Origin: Novosphingobium sp.
Lineage (GTDB): Bacteria; Pseudomonadota; Alphaproteobacteria; Sphingomonadales; Sphingomonadaceae
Reading direction: 5' to 3'
Assembly: GCF_027531025.1 (NCBI RefSeq)
Contig: NZ_JAPZQX010000008.1
Span: 1-64,000, forward strand
Length of the DNA: 64,000 bases
The notes under the pieces were generated by a model. It searched no databases, was not told where the DNA came from, and saw nothing but the letters and a program-made list of their open reading frames with translations. The stretch's first letter is position 1. Every line of letters starts with the position of its first letter. Positions 18,703 to 26,794 of this stretch are shown piece by piece. The translations under genes were made by a program, and so were the position numbers.

Positions 18703-19425
18703 TCAATCTGTCGTCAACGCGTCAGGCCCAGCCGCGGCGGCCGTACCTGAAGCGTTACCCGGTTCATTCGCATCACCCTGCCCCAGAAAGCGCAGCAGGC
18801 GCCGCAGCGGGACTTCGATCCTTGCCGCCGAACCGGAGTCGGTCAGCGCCAGGTGGACGACATTGTCGCGGCCCAATGCCACAGACAGCGCCGCCCGGTC
18901 CAGTGGCAAGGTTATCCCTGCCATGCCGGACCCTTCGGCTTCCATGCCGACTCGCCAGGCCTGGTCCAGCTTGCGCGAACCATCCTCGCTGGCATCGGCG
19001 GCATGGGCCAGCCAAGCCACATTGCCCATCCGGGCGTTCTCGGCGATCCGGTCGGACCCCGTCAGCAGCCGGCCGGACTTCTTTTCCAGCCCCAGACGGT
19101 CTGCAAAGGCACGCGTCAGGGCCGCCTCGATCCGTTCCGGAAGGCCTTCGGGGATGGTCAGTTCCGCCCCCTTGAAAGCCCGCGCCAGCGCGCCCTTTAG
19201 CTTGCCCTTGTGCAAAGCGGCGGTCAGCTCGGCGCGGCTCACGCCGATCCAGGCCCCCCGCCCGGGCGCGCGGGCCAGGGCATCGGGCAGGACCAGGCCG
19301 TCCGGCGAGATCGCCAGCCGGATCAGCTCCTCACGCGGAGCCACGACCCCGGAAAGGATGCACTTCCTTTCCGGGCCATCGCCAGAGATGTCGGAACCTA
19401 GCGGCTCATTGTGAGGAATCCGCAT
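18703..19425 (-). CDS. YlxR-type (DUF448) RNA-binding protein
   Basis: The 240-residue protein joins an N-terminal YlxR/DUF448 domain ([20 protein letters not shown], then GRGAWIGVS) to a C-terminal L7Ae/L30e-like region ([20 protein letters not shown]). This is the larger alphaproteobacterial form. YlxR is an RNA-binding and possible transcriptional factor usually sandwiched between nusA and infB, as here. The ATG at 19425 is chosen because GAGGAGG sits six bases upstream; that places the start 20 bp inside the end of nusA, suggesting coupled translation. Confidence 0.92.
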   Translation of the reverse strand: MRIPHNEPLGSDISGDGPERKCILSGVVAPREELIRLAISPDGLVLPDALARAPGRGAWIGVSRAELTAALHKGKLKGALARAFKGAELTIPEGLPERIEAALTRAFADRLGLEKKSGRLLTGSDRIAENARMGNVAWLAHAADASEDGSRKLDQAWRVGMEAEGSGMAGITLPLDRAALSVALGRDNVVHLALTDSGSAARIEVPLRRLLRFLGQGDANEPGNASGTAAAAGPDALTTD

Positions 19426-21016
19426 CGGCGGCCTCCTCATCAGTGAACCAGTGGGCGCGGGCAGCCATGATGATCTCGTTGCCCTGCTCTTCGGTCAGGC
19501 CATATTCGCCCAGCACGCCGCCCTTGTCCTCGTCGCGCGCGGAGCGGCGCGGGGCCGATCCATCGCGGCGGCGCTGTTCGGCACGCTTCTTGGCGATCAA
19601 CTCGTCGGTGGCGAGATCGGCCAGGTCGTCCAGCGTCTTGATCCCGGCCTTGCCCAGGGTGACGAGCATGGCTTCGGTCAGATGCGGCAGTTCGGCCAGA
19701 TCGTCCTCGACGCCTAGCGCGCGGCGGGCTTCGCGGGCAGCTTCCTCGCGGCGCTCCAGCGCTTCGTTGGCGCGGCTCTGCAGCTCTTCGGCCAGCTCCT
19801 CATCGAAGCCTTCGATCGCAGCCAGTTCGGTCATGTCGATATAGGCCACTTCCTCAAGCTCGCTGAAGCCTTCGGCGACCAGCAGCTGCGAAAGGGTTTC
19901 ATCGACGTCGAGCTCTTCCTCGAACATCTTCGAGCGCTCGGCGAATTCCTTCTGGCGCTTTTCCGAAGCCTCGGCCTCAGTCATGATGTCGATCTGGCGA
20001 CCGGTCAGTTGGCTGGCGAGGCGCACGTTCTGGCCGCGGCGGCCAATGGCAAGCGACAGCTGGTCATCAGGCACGACCACTTCGATGCGGCCTTCTTCCT
20101 CGTCGATAACCACGCGGCTGACGGTGGCCGGCTGCAGCGCGTTGACCACGAAGGTCGCGGTGTCTTCGCTCCAGGGGATGATGTCGATCTTTTCGCCCTG
20201 CATTTCCTGGACCACCGCCTGGACGCGGCTGCCCTTCATGCCGACGCAGGCGCCGACCGGGTCAATGCTGGAATCGCGGCTGATCACGCCGATCTTGGCG
20301 CGGCTGCCCGGATCGCGGGCGGCAGCCTGGATGCTGATGATGCCGTCGTAGATTTCGGGCACTTCCTGCGCAAACAGCTTCTTCATGAATTCGGGGTGCG
20401 CGCGGCTGAGGAAGATCTGCGGACCGCGGTTCTGGCGTTCCACCTTCATGATCCAGGCGCGGACGCGCTCACCCACACGGGCCACTTCGCGCGGGATCTG
20501 CTGATCGCGGCGGATCACGCCTTCGGCGCGGCCCAGGTTGACGATCACGTGGCCGAATTCGACCGACTTGATCACGCCCGTCACCAGTTCGCCGGCGCGG
20601 TCCTTGAATTCCTCGTATTGGCGCTCGCGCTCGGCATCACGAACCTTCTGGAAGATCACCTGCTTGGCCGACTGGGCATCGATGCGGCCCAGGTCCACCG
20701 GCGGCAGCGGATCGACGATGAAATCGCCGATCTTGGCATTGGGATCGAGCTTCTGGGCCTGCTTCAGGTCGACCTGCTTGAAATAGTCTTCGACCACTTC
20801 GACCACTTCGACCACGCGCCACAGGCGCAGGTCACCGGTGCGCGGATCGAGCTTGGCGCGAATGTCGTTTTCAGCGCCATAGCGGTTGCGGGCGCTCTTC
20901 TGGATCGCCTCTTCCATCGCCTCGATGACGATCGCCTTGTCGATCAGCTTCTCGTTAGCGACCGAGGTGGCGATCGCCAGCAGTTCGGCGCGGTTGGCGG
21001 AAATCGGACTGGCCAT
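19406..21016 (-). CDS. nusA: Transcription termination/antitermination factor NusA
   Basis: NusA binds RNA polymerase and controls pausing, termination and antitermination. The 536-residue protein has the N-terminal polymerase-binding domain, an S1 domain ([20 protein letters not shown]), two KH domains ([17 protein letters not shown] and [18 protein letters not shown]), and acidic C-terminal helix-hairpin-helix repeats ([20 protein letters not shown]). It starts 2 bp after rimP on the same strand. Confidence 0.98.
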   Translation of the reverse strand: MASPISANRAELLAIATSVANEKLIDKAIVIEAMEEAIQKSARNRYGAENDIRAKLDPRTGDLRLWRVVEVVEVVEDYFKQVDLKQAQKLDPNAKIGDFIVDPLPPVDLGRIDAQSAKQVIFQKVRDAERERQYEEFKDRAGELVTGVIKSVEFGHVIVNLGRAEGVIRRDQQIPREVARVGERVRAWIMKVERQNRGPQIFLSRAHPEFMKKLFAQEVPEIYDGIISIQAAARDPGSRAKIGVISRDSSIDPVGACVGMKGSRVQAVVQEMQGEKIDIIPWSEDTATFVVNALQPATVSRVVIDEEEGRIEVVVPDDQLSLAIGRRGQNVRLASQLTGRQIDIMTEAEASEKRQKEFAERSKMFEEELDVDETLSQLLVAEGFSELEEVAYIDMTELAAIEGFDEELAEELQSRANEALERREEAAREARRALGVEDDLAELPHLTEAMLVTLGKAGIKTLDDLADLATDELIAKKRAEQRRRDGSAPRRSARDEDKGGVLGEYGLTEEQGNEIIMAARAHWFTDEEAADADSSQ

Positions 21017-21018
21017 AA

Positions 21019-21579
21019 TCAGTCTTCCTGTTCTTCAACGATTTCATCGGCGCCGCTGGTGTCCAGCGGGCGAGTGGCGGCAATCAGCTTGTCCGTCAGG
21101 ACCAGCTTGGCGGAATGAATGTCGGCGCGCGGGAAGGACACCCGGCCCGATTTCTTGTCATCGAGCGTGACGACATCGTTTTCGATGCCGATCAATTCGC
21201 CCTGGAGGCTCTTGCGGTTGCCTTCCACGGGGTTGGTCAACGCAACGCGGGCTTCGTGCCCGGCCCAGTTGGCGAAGTCCTTCGCGCGGGTCAGCGGGCG
21301 GTCGATCCCCGGCGAACTGACTTCGAGGCGATAGGCCTCTTCGATCAGCACTTCCCCGGCTTCTTCCAGCGCGTCAAGCTGGTCGGAGATGCGGTGCGAC
21401 AGGGCGGCGCAATCCTCGATCACCAGCTGACCGGTGTCGGGACGCTCGGCCATGACCTGCAAAGTCACTTCCTCGTCGCCCACCTCGCTCTTGCCGAACA
21501 CGATCACGCGCACGAGATCGAAGCCCAGGGCCTGGGCCTCGGGCTCGATGATCTCGATCAGGCGCGCAATATCCGCCAA
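21019..21579 (-). CDS. rimP: Ribosome maturation factor RimP
   Basis: RimP is needed for 30S assembly. The domain runs from IEIIEPEAQALGFDLVRV through the conserved ALSHRISDQLD and YRLEVSSPGIDRPLT, then a C-terminal SH3-like domain with KKSGRVSFPRADIHSAKLV. I take a TTG start at 21579 (giving MADIARLIE, 186 residues) because a GGAG sequence is eight bases upstream and this matches the usual N-terminus. A longer TTG version from 21612 is possible. It heads the rimP-nusA-ylxR-infB operon. Confidence 0.93.
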   Translation of the reverse strand: MADIARLIEIIEPEAQALGFDLVRVIVFGKSEVGDEEVTLQVMAERPDTGQLVIEDCAALSHRISDQLDALEEAGEVLIEEAYRLEVSSPGIDRPLTRAKDFANWAGHEARVALTNPVEGNRKSLQGELIGIENDVVTLDDKKSGRVSFPRADIHSAKLVLTDKLIAATRPLDTSGADEIVEEQED

Positions 21580-21710
21580 AAATGCTTCTCCGTGTGGCCG
21601 ACCATGCCGCAAAGCCGTTTGGTGCCGGCCCCTTGCGGCGCCAGCCCCTCCGTTGCTTCACAATGTCGGGATGGCGGCCAAATAGGCTCGCGCCGCCGGA
21701 AATGCAAGCG

Positions 21711-22745
21711 CTATCCGCGCTCCATCAAGCCATGCTTCTTCATCGCATGGCGCAGCTGGTCATAGCTCAGGTTCAGCGCCTTGGCGGTCTGGCGCTGGTT
21801 GTAGCGATGGCGCGCGAGCGCCTGTTCCAAAATGGCCTTTTCATGGGCGTCGACCGCCGCCCGAAGGTCGGTCACTGCATCAAGCTGGCCCGAAGGCCCT
21901 GGCGTTGAAGGGACCGGTGCAGGCGAACCCGGCGCCCGCCCGCTGTCCGCCGCGAACATTGGCGATGGCTTCCACGGACTGTCGAACGGGTCGAAGACGA
22001 TATGCGCCACCGGCCTGCCCCAATCGTCCCAGCGGTAGACCGCGCGCTCGATCACGTTGCGCAGTTCGCGCACGTTGCCGGGCCACTGATAATCCTCCAG
22101 CTGGCGCATCGCGCTTTCGGAAAAGCCGGGCCACTCCTCCCAGCGCAGCTCGCTGGCCATGCGGCGGCCGAAGTATTCCGCCAGCACACGGATATCCCCC
22201 TCGCGAACGCGGAGCGGCGGCAGGGTGATCACCTCGAAGCTCAGCCGATCGAGCAGGTCGGAACGGAACTTGCCCTCGTCGGCCAGGCGCGGCAGGTCCT
22301 CGTTGGTCGCGGCGACAATGCGGACATCGACCCGGATCGGTTTGGAAGCCCCGATCCGTGTCACCTCGCCATATTCGACCGCGCGCAGCAGGCGTTCCTG
22401 GGCGCCCATGCTCAGTGTTGCCAGTTCGTCGAGAAACAGCGTGCCTTGGTCGGCTTCCTCGAACCGTCCGGCCCGCGCTCTGGTAGCGCCGGTGAAGGCC
22501 CCTGCTTCATGACCAAACAGCTCCGCCTCGATCAACGTCTCCGGCAAGGCCGCGCAGTTCAGCGTGACCAGCGGCTCGGCCCAGCGTTTGCTGAGCTGAT
22601 GCAGGCGCTCCGCGATCAGTTCCTTGCCGGTTCCGCGTTCGCCGATCACCAGCACGGGGCGGCGCAGCGGGGCAGCGCGACTGGTGCGTTCCACCGCGTC
22701 GAGAAAGGCCCCCGACTGGCCAATGAACTGGACATCCCGCTCCAT
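21711..22745 (-). CDS. pspF: PspF: sigma-54 activator of the phage-shock operon
   Basis: PspF is an AAA+ enhancer-binding protein without a receiver domain; PspA holds it inactive until membrane stress. The 344-residue protein starts directly with the AAA+ domain: Walker A GERGTGKE, the sigma-54-contact loop GAFTGATRARAGRFE, Walker B TLFLDELATL and sensor/arginine-finger region RSDLLDRLSFEVI. A Pro/Ser-rich linker and a Fis-type helix-turn-helix (RYNQRQTAKALNLSYDQLRHA) follow. It diverges from the pspA operon, with the sigma-54 promoter between them. Confidence 0.96.
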   Translation of the reverse strand: MERDVQFIGQSGAFLDAVERTSRAAPLRRPVLVIGERGTGKELIAERLHQLSKRWAEPLVTLNCAALPETLIEAELFGHEAGAFTGATRARAGRFEEADQGTLFLDELATLSMGAQERLLRAVEYGEVTRIGASKPIRVDVRIVAATNEDLPRLADEGKFRSDLLDRLSFEVITLPPLRVREGDIRVLAEYFGRRMASELRWEEWPGFSESAMRQLEDYQWPGNVRELRNVIERAVYRWDDWGRPVAHIVFDPFDSPWKPSPMFAADSGRAPGSPAPVPSTPGPSGQLDAVTDLRAAVDAHEKAILEQALARHRYNQRQTAKALNLSYDQLRHAMKKHGLMERG

Positions 22746-22822
22746 TCCCAACTTATAGCGAAATTTCCCAATACGGCGCAATGGGCACTACATGTCGCTC
22801 GTCGATTGCAAAGTGGTTTGGC

Positions 22823-22829
22823 GGAAATC
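22823..22829 (+). promoter_or_regulatory. GGAAATC dyad upstream of the pspA sigma-54 promoter
   Basis: GGAAATC lies within the imperfect dyad GGCGGAAATCAGCC, 18 bases before the first G of the -24 element. A similar dyad lies at nearly the same distance at 34860-34866 and 37877-37883. It could be a PspF or accessory-factor site. It is nearer the promoter than typical enhancer sites, so the role is inference. Confidence 0.35.
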
Positions 22830-22844
22830 AGCCACTTGGTCCAA

Positions 22845-22861
22845 TTGGCACGGGCTTTGCG
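22845..22861 (+). promoter_or_regulatory. Sigma-54 promoter of the pspA operon
   Basis: TTGGCACGGGCTTTGCG matches the -24/-12 consensus, with exactly ten bases between GG (22847-22848) and GC (22859-22860). It points into the small-peptide gene at 22897 and then pspA. The divergent gene encodes PspF, the expected activator. Confidence 0.93.
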
Positions 22862-22896
22862 GAGTGGTGGCCAACACCAATCGAAGGATCGATACA

Positions 22897-23058
22897 ATGT
22901 TTGGCAAGCCCCTCTCGCAGCGTTCGCTTCTCGACAAGGCGATCTTCGCCTCGGTCGCGGCCATGCTGGCGATGAACGTCTTCGTGCTCGCCCAGCAGCT
23001 GCACACCACCCCCGCTTTCGCCCAGGCCGACCAGTCGGCTTCGGCGCAGCTGGCCTGA
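22897..23058 (+). CDS. Small exported or membrane peptide, first gene of the psp operon
   Basis: This 53-residue protein (MFGKPLSQRSLLDKAIF...) has one hydrophobic segment (IFASVAAMLAMNVFVLAQ) and a short tail with TTPAFAQADQS that resembles a signal-peptidase region. The ATG has GAAGGA eight bases upstream and lies about 25 bp from the expected sigma-54 transcript start. I know no function. A similar small peptide precedes the second PspC gene at 37636-37782, also behind a sigma-54 promoter, so a stress-related role is plausible. Confidence 0.72.
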   Translation: MFGKPLSQRSLLDKAIFASVAAMLAMNVFVLAQQLHTTPAFAQADQSASAQLA

Positions 23059-23276
23059 TCGGCGCCAGCGCCGTGAAGGATCCTCTTTCCCCCCTTGGGC
23101 CGGACACTTCCGAACCCCCCGCCGGCGGTTCCCAGTCCCCCCGCCGCCAGGAAGGTCCGGCCCAAACCCTGTTCGGCGCAGCGCACCGCGCCAGCCGCTT
23201 CGACAGCGAAGTCGAGCGCATGCGCCGCACCCCCAACGCCACCAATTCCTCTTCTCCTGCTACCGGAGTTCCCTGG

Positions 23277-23969
23277 ATGGGCATTTTCAGCCGCACCCGT
23301 GACATCATTGCCGCGAATTTCACCGACCTGCTCGACAAGGCGGACGATCCCGAAAAGATGATCCGCATGATCATCTTCGAGATGGAGGAAACCCTGGTCG
23401 AAGTGCGGGCCAGTGCGGCGCGCACGATTGCCGACCAGAAGGAAATGCACCGCCACACCGTGAAGCTTGACCGGCTGCAGGCCGACTGGGCGGAAAAGGC
23501 CCAGCTGGCCCTGTCAAAGGACCGCGAGGACCTGGCCCGCGCCGCCCTGGTCGAAAAGAAAAAGGCCGCGGACATGGCCGACCAGCTGAAGGCGGAAATC
23601 GCCGTGCTGGACGATGCCCTGCGCGCCTATGAACTGGACATCGAAAAGCTGCAGAACCGCCTGCGTGAAGCCCGCAGCCGCCAGACCGCGATCGCCGCCC
23701 GCCTCGAAAGCGCCGAGAACCGCGTCAAGCTGCGCACGCTCTTGGCTAGCGAGCGGGTGGACGAGGCGATGGCCCGCTTCGACCAGCTGGAACGCCGGGT
23801 CGATTACGCCGAAGGCCGCGCCGATGCGCTGAGCCTGGCCGATGGCACCGCCAAGCCGAGCCTGGCGGACGAGATTGCCGCGCTCGCCGGGCAGGACAAG
23901 ATCGATGAAGAACTGGAAGCCATGAAGCGGGCGCTGGGCGGCCCGGATGGCGCGAAGCAGGAGGGCTGA
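23277..23969 (+). CDS. pspA: Phage shock protein A
   Basis: PspA is an ESCRT-III-fold protein that coats and protects stressed inner membrane and also inhibits PspF. The 230-residue protein has the canonical N-terminus MGIFSRTRDIIAANFTDLL, then an almost continuous coiled coil to about residue 215. GGAG precedes the chosen ATG by eight bases. The same reading frame is open back to a GTG at 23073, which would add a 68-residue Pro/Ser-rich extension; that start lacks a ribosome binding site, so I leave it out. Confidence 0.96.
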   Translation: MGIFSRTRDIIAANFTDLLDKADDPEKMIRMIIFEMEETLVEVRASAARTIADQKEMHRHTVKLDRLQADWAEKAQLALSKDREDLARAALVEKKKAADMADQLKAEIAVLDDALRAYELDIEKLQNRLREARSRQTAIAARLESAENRVKLRTLLASERVDEAMARFDQLERRVDYAEGRADALSLADGTAKPSLADEIAALAGQDKIDEELEAMKRALGGPDGAKQEG

Positions 23970-23973
23970 ACCG

Positions 23974-24291
23974 ATGGACGATCTCATTCCGCTGATCGCG
24001 ATCGTTTCGATCTTCGTCGGCTTGCCCTGGCTGATCCTTCACTATGTCACCAAGTGGAAGACCGCCGCCACGCTGACCACCGATGACGAGGCCATGCTGG
24101 AGGAACTCTACAACCTGGCCCGGCGGCTGGAAGACCGCGTCGAAACGGTCGAGCGGCTGGTCGCGTCCGACCATCCGGACTTCCGCCCGAACCGCCTGGC
24201 CCATGAACTTAGCCATGATCGCCAGATCGAGAACCGCTCGACCCGCGATTTTGACCAGATGGTCTCGAACAAGGGAAGGATCGGCCAATGA
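23974..24291 (+). CDS. pspB: Phage shock protein B
   Basis: This 105-residue protein has an N-terminal membrane helix (LIPLIAIVSIFVGLPWLILHYV) followed by a cytoplasmic coiled coil with the PspB signature RRLEDRVETVERLVASDHPDFR. PspB works with PspC to sense envelope damage and recruit PspA. It is longer than the enterobacterial form (about 75 residues) because of a polar tail. It starts 4 bp after pspA and its last codons overlap the pspC start (ATGA), so translation is coupled. Confidence 0.92.
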   Translation: MDDLIPLIAIVSIFVGLPWLILHYVTKWKTAATLTTDDEAMLEELYNLARRLEDRVETVERLVASDHPDFRPNRLAHELSHDRQIENRSTRDFDQMVSNKGRIGQ

Positions 24292-24668
24292 ACACGCCGC
24301 GTACGAAGTTCTATCGCGACAAGATCAATGGCAAGATTATGGGGGTCTGCGCCGGGATCGCCGACTATACCGGGGTCGACGTGCTGTGGGTCCGCTTGGG
24401 TGCCGTAGCGCTGACGCTGATGGGCATCGGCATCATCCCGCTGCTCTATCTCGGCCTTGGCATGTTCACCTCGCGCAAGCCCGCCCACCTCTATTACAAC
24501 GACCGGCAGGAGCAGCGCTTCTGGCAGGGCGTTCGGCAGAGCCCGGCCCGAACCGCCCGCGAAGTGCGTGCCCAGTTCCGCGAGCTGGACCGTCGCCTGG
24601 CTGACATCGAACTGCACTACGTTTCATCGAACGCGCGCCTGTCCGACGAGATCGAGCGCCTGCGCTAA
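24288..24668 (+). CDS. pspC: Phage shock protein C
   Basis: This 126-residue protein has the PspC domain at its N-terminus: KFYRDKINGKIMGVCAGIADY, then a hydrophobic helix (VRLGAVALTLMGIGIIPLLYLGL). The C-terminal half is a polar helix ending ARLSDEIERLR. PspC is an inner-membrane sensor that, with PspB, releases PspF from PspA under stress. It overlaps pspB by 4 bp. Confidence 0.94.
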   Translation: MNTPRTKFYRDKINGKIMGVCAGIADYTGVDVLWVRLGAVALTLMGIGIIPLLYLGLGMFTSRKPAHLYYNDRQEQRFWQGVRQSPARTAREVRAQFRELDRRLADIELHYVSSNARLSDEIERLR

Positions 24669-24692
24669 AGCATACCAAAAGGGGGAATTACC

Positions 24693-24980
24693 ATGGATCC
24701 TGCACAAATGGCGCTGTTGATCCCGATCTTGGCGTTGTGCATCCCGCTGATCGCGATCTGGACCAAGCACCAGCAAAAAGTGGCCGAAATCAACGCTACC
24801 GCAGCTGCCGAAAAGGCCGCGCAATACGCCACTGACAACTCCGAGCTGGAAGAGCGCGTCCGCGTGTTGGAACGGATCGTCACCGACAAGGGCTATGACG
24901 TGGCCAGCCAGATCGAAGCGCTGCGCGATGCCCGCAAGGTGGAGGCGCTGCTCGACAAGCGCGAAAAGGATCTTTCGTGA
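24693..24980 (+). CDS. PspB-like small membrane protein 1
   Basis: This 95-residue protein has an N-terminal membrane helix (MALLIPILALCIPLIAIW), a polar Ala/Glu helix, and RVRVLERIVTDKG at residues 55-67, which matches the PspB coiled-coil signature, then ASQIEALRD. It is the first of six consecutive small proteins with this architecture after pspC. It belongs with number 3 in having a basic juxtamembrane stretch (WTKHQQKVAEIN). The stop overlaps the next start (TGATG). It probably joins PspB/PspC in the membrane, but that is inference. Confidence 0.8.
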   Translation: MDPAQMALLIPILALCIPLIAIWTKHQQKVAEINATAAAEKAAQYATDNSELEERVRVLERIVTDKGYDVASQIEALRDARKVEALLDKREKDLS

Positions 24981-25249
24981 TGGACTTTGGTGGACCGACT
25001 TTCGTCATCGCCATCATCGCCCTGTCGATTGGCGGCTGGCTGGTGAACAACTGGATCCGCGCGCGGCACGGCTATCCGCTCGAAGACGAGTGGGGCGGCA
25101 AGACCGCCAGGCCGGTGGCCGACAGCAAGGCCAATGACGCGCTCAAGGCCGAGAATGCCGAACTGCGCGAACAGCTCGCCCACTTTGCCGACCGGGTGAA
25201 GGTGCTGGAGCGGATCGTCACCGACAAGAGCATCAATGTCGCCACCTAG
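24980..25249 (+). CDS. PspB-like small membrane protein 2, truncated by TAG
   Basis: The 89-residue product has a membrane helix (FVIAIIALSIGGWLVNNWI), the juxtamembrane motif RARHGYPLEDEWGG, and RVKVLERIVTDKS. It then stops at TAG (25247-25249), exactly where the relatives have Gln followed by IEALRD. Past the TAG the frame continues with IEALRDENEIKTLGSTAREK to a TAA at 25319-25321 that overlaps the next ATG. The intact gene therefore ended at 25321 (113 residues). A single CAG-to-TAG change explains it. The truncated form still has helix and signature. Confidence 0.75.
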   Translation: MDFGGPTFVIAIIALSIGGWLVNNWIRARHGYPLEDEWGGKTARPVADSKANDALKAENAELREQLAHFADRVKVLERIVTDKSINVAT

Positions 25250-25320
25250 ATCGAGGCGCTGCGCGACGAGAACGAAATCAAGACGCTGGGTTCAACCGCC
25301 CGCGAGAAGGAAGCGAAGTA

Positions 25321-25629
25321 ATGGAATTCGGCGAATTCATGGCCTTTGCGGTCGTCGTCGGCGGAACGATCGCCATCGTCCGCACCATGGCCGAGGTCTA
25401 CAAGCGCAAGCTTGCATTGCGCGAACGCGAGATCGAGCTGCAGTTGCAGCACCGCAGCGGCAGCGAGGGCAGCGCGAGTGCTGACACCATTGCCCGGCTG
25501 GAAGACCGCGTCCGGGTGCTGGAGCGGATCGCCACCGACAAGAGCGAGGCGGTTGCCGCCCAGATCGAAGCCCTGCGCGACGAACGCGCCGCGCCGGTGC
25601 AGGCCGCTCTCGCCAAGGAGATCGTGTGA
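25321..25629 (+). CDS. PspB-like small membrane protein 3
   Basis: This 102-residue protein has a membrane helix (FMAFAVVVGGTIAIVRTM), a strongly charged helix (VYKRKLALREREIELQLQ), and LEDRVRVLERIATDKSE at about residues 60-75. AQIEALRDE follows. Subtype as number 1. The start overlaps the ancestral stop of number 2 (TAATG) and its own stop overlaps the start of number 4 (TGATG), so the whole string was translationally coupled. Confidence 0.8.
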   Translation: MEFGEFMAFAVVVGGTIAIVRTMAEVYKRKLALREREIELQLQHRSGSEGSASADTIARLEDRVRVLERIATDKSEAVAAQIEALRDERAAPVQAALAKEIV

Positions 25630-25967
25630 TGGATCCGGACAAGTTTCAGGCAATCGCCGCCTTTGCGCCGATGATTGCCGTCGTCGGCGTGGCGGGCACG
25701 ATCGGCTGGGTGGTTAATACCTGGATGCGGGTGAAGCACGGCTATCCGCTGGATGGCGCCTGGGGCCAGGCGGTCTATCCCAAGCGGAATGACGAGGCGA
25801 TGGAGCGCGTGAAGCTGCTGAGCCAGGAAAATGCCCAGCTGCGCGCCGAACTCGGCTCGATAAAGGACCGCCTCGCCAATGTGGAGCGGATCGTGACCGA
25901 CAGCGGTTACAGCCTGACCCACCAAATCGAGGCGCTGCGACAACTGCCCGAAGGCACGAAGAACTGA
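25629..25967 (+). CDS. PspB-like small membrane protein 4
   Basis: This 112-residue protein has a membrane helix (AAFAPMIAVVGVAGTIGWVV), then NTWMRVKHGYPLDGAWG, which matches the juxtamembrane motif of number 2. A coiled coil with KDRLANVERIVTDSGYSLT and QIEALR ends the protein. The shared HGYPL(D/E) and tryptophan motif marks numbers 2 and 4 as one subtype. The ATG overlaps the stop of number 3. Confidence 0.8.
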   Translation: MDPDKFQAIAAFAPMIAVVGVAGTIGWVVNTWMRVKHGYPLDGAWGQAVYPKRNDEAMERVKLLSQENAQLRAELGSIKDRLANVERIVTDSGYSLTHQIEALRQLPEGTKN

Positions 25968-26000
25968 CGGAGCGTCCGTCAAACAGGAAGGGGAAATTCG

Positions 26001-26303
26001 ATGAGTGGCAGCCAAATCATGATCGTGCTGATCGTGCTGATTGTCACGCTTGCGGGCATCTATCGCTCCAAGCACGGGCTGGATCGCAATACGTGGCGCG
26101 ATGCCCGCAAGATGCGCAAGTACGGCATGATGCCCGATGGTTCGCCCTTGCCGAACCCGGCACTGCCCAGCCCGCGCGAGGAAGAACTGCAGCGCGAAGT
26201 CAGTGACCTGCGCGAGCGGATCAAGGTGCTGGAACGCATCGCCACCGATGGCCGCAAGACCGCCGCGCTGGCCGACGAGATCGAAAGCCTGCGGGACCGC
26301 TAG
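26001..26303 (+). CDS. PspB-like small membrane protein 5
   Basis: This 100-residue protein has a short N-terminal helix (IMIVLIVLIVTLAGIY), then RSKHGLDRNTWRDARKM, a looser version of the HG...W juxtamembrane motif of numbers 2 and 4. A Pro-rich turn (SPLPNPALPSP) and a coiled coil with LRERIKVLERIATDGRK and DEIESLRD follow. It has its own ribosome binding site (AGGAAGGGG) after a 33-bp gap, so it may be less tightly coupled than numbers 1-4. Confidence 0.78.
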   Translation: MSGSQIMIVLIVLIVTLAGIYRSKHGLDRNTWRDARKMRKYGMMPDGSPLPNPALPSPREEELQREVSDLRERIKVLERIATDGRKTAALADEIESLRDR

Positions 26304-26333
26304 ACCGCCTAAGGAACCGAAGGGAGAACCGCC

Positions 26334-26567
26334 ATGTACAGCGAAAGCCTCCTGATTGCCGCCTGCGCCATGGTGGCAATCGCCATGATCACCGCCGCCA
26401 CGCTCAAGGCCTGGCAGGGGTGGCTGGCGCTCAAGGCCCGCGAGCTGGAAAGCCGCAAGCCCGACGGCGAGATCGGCAACCCGTCGGGCATGGCCCGGAT
26501 CGAGATCGCCGACCTGAAGGAGCGGATCCGCAAGCTGGAAGCCATTGCCGCGGGAGTTGACCTGTGA
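26334..26567 (+). CDS. PspB-like small membrane protein 6 (short)
   Basis: This 77-residue protein has a membrane helix (LLIAACAMVAIAMITAATL), a basic helix (KAWQGWLALKARELES) as in numbers 1 and 3, and a degenerate signature LKERIRKLEAIAAG near the end. The IEALRD tail is missing. GAAGGGAG precedes the ATG. Its stop overlaps the GTG start of the next small gene. Confidence 0.75.
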   Translation: MYSESLLIAACAMVAIAMITAATLKAWQGWLALKARELESRKPDGEIGNPSGMARIEIADLKERIRKLEAIAAGVDL

Positions 26568-26743
26568 GTTCAAGCCATGTCGAAAAGGCCACCAACGCCG
26601 GGATCGGCCTTGGCAGCGCGATTGCCGTCGCCATTTCGTGGAGTGTCAACAAGTCGATCCTGTGGGCGATCCTGCACGGTTTCTTCGGCTGGTTCTATGT
26701 GATCTACCACGCCTTCACCCGGCCCGGCGGGCTAAGCGGTTAG
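26564..26743 (+). CDS. Small membrane protein after the PspB-like string
   Basis: A GTG start at 26564 overlaps the previous stop (GTGA). The 59-residue product begins MSSSHVEKATNAGIGLG and carries two hydrophobic stretches, GSAIAVAISWSV and ILWAILHGFFGWFYVIYHAF. The first residues are polar, and the NKSILWAILHG core looks like a conserved small-protein motif. I know no function. Coupling to the psp string suggests it is the last gene of that transcript. An overlapping ATG in another frame gives nothing sensible. Confidence 0.65.
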   Translation: MSSSHVEKATNAGIGLGSAIAVAISWSVNKSILWAILHGFFGWFYVIYHAFTRPGGLSG

Positions 26744-26794
26744 GGCTTTGGGTGCGGTGGACGCTGCGCCTGCCCTGCGCTAGGGGCCGCCACC

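Noticed and set aside
16446..18750. Long plus-strand open frames opposite infB
   Set aside because: They mirror the infB coding strand, with repetitive His/Asp/Arg or Ser/Arg content and no family match.
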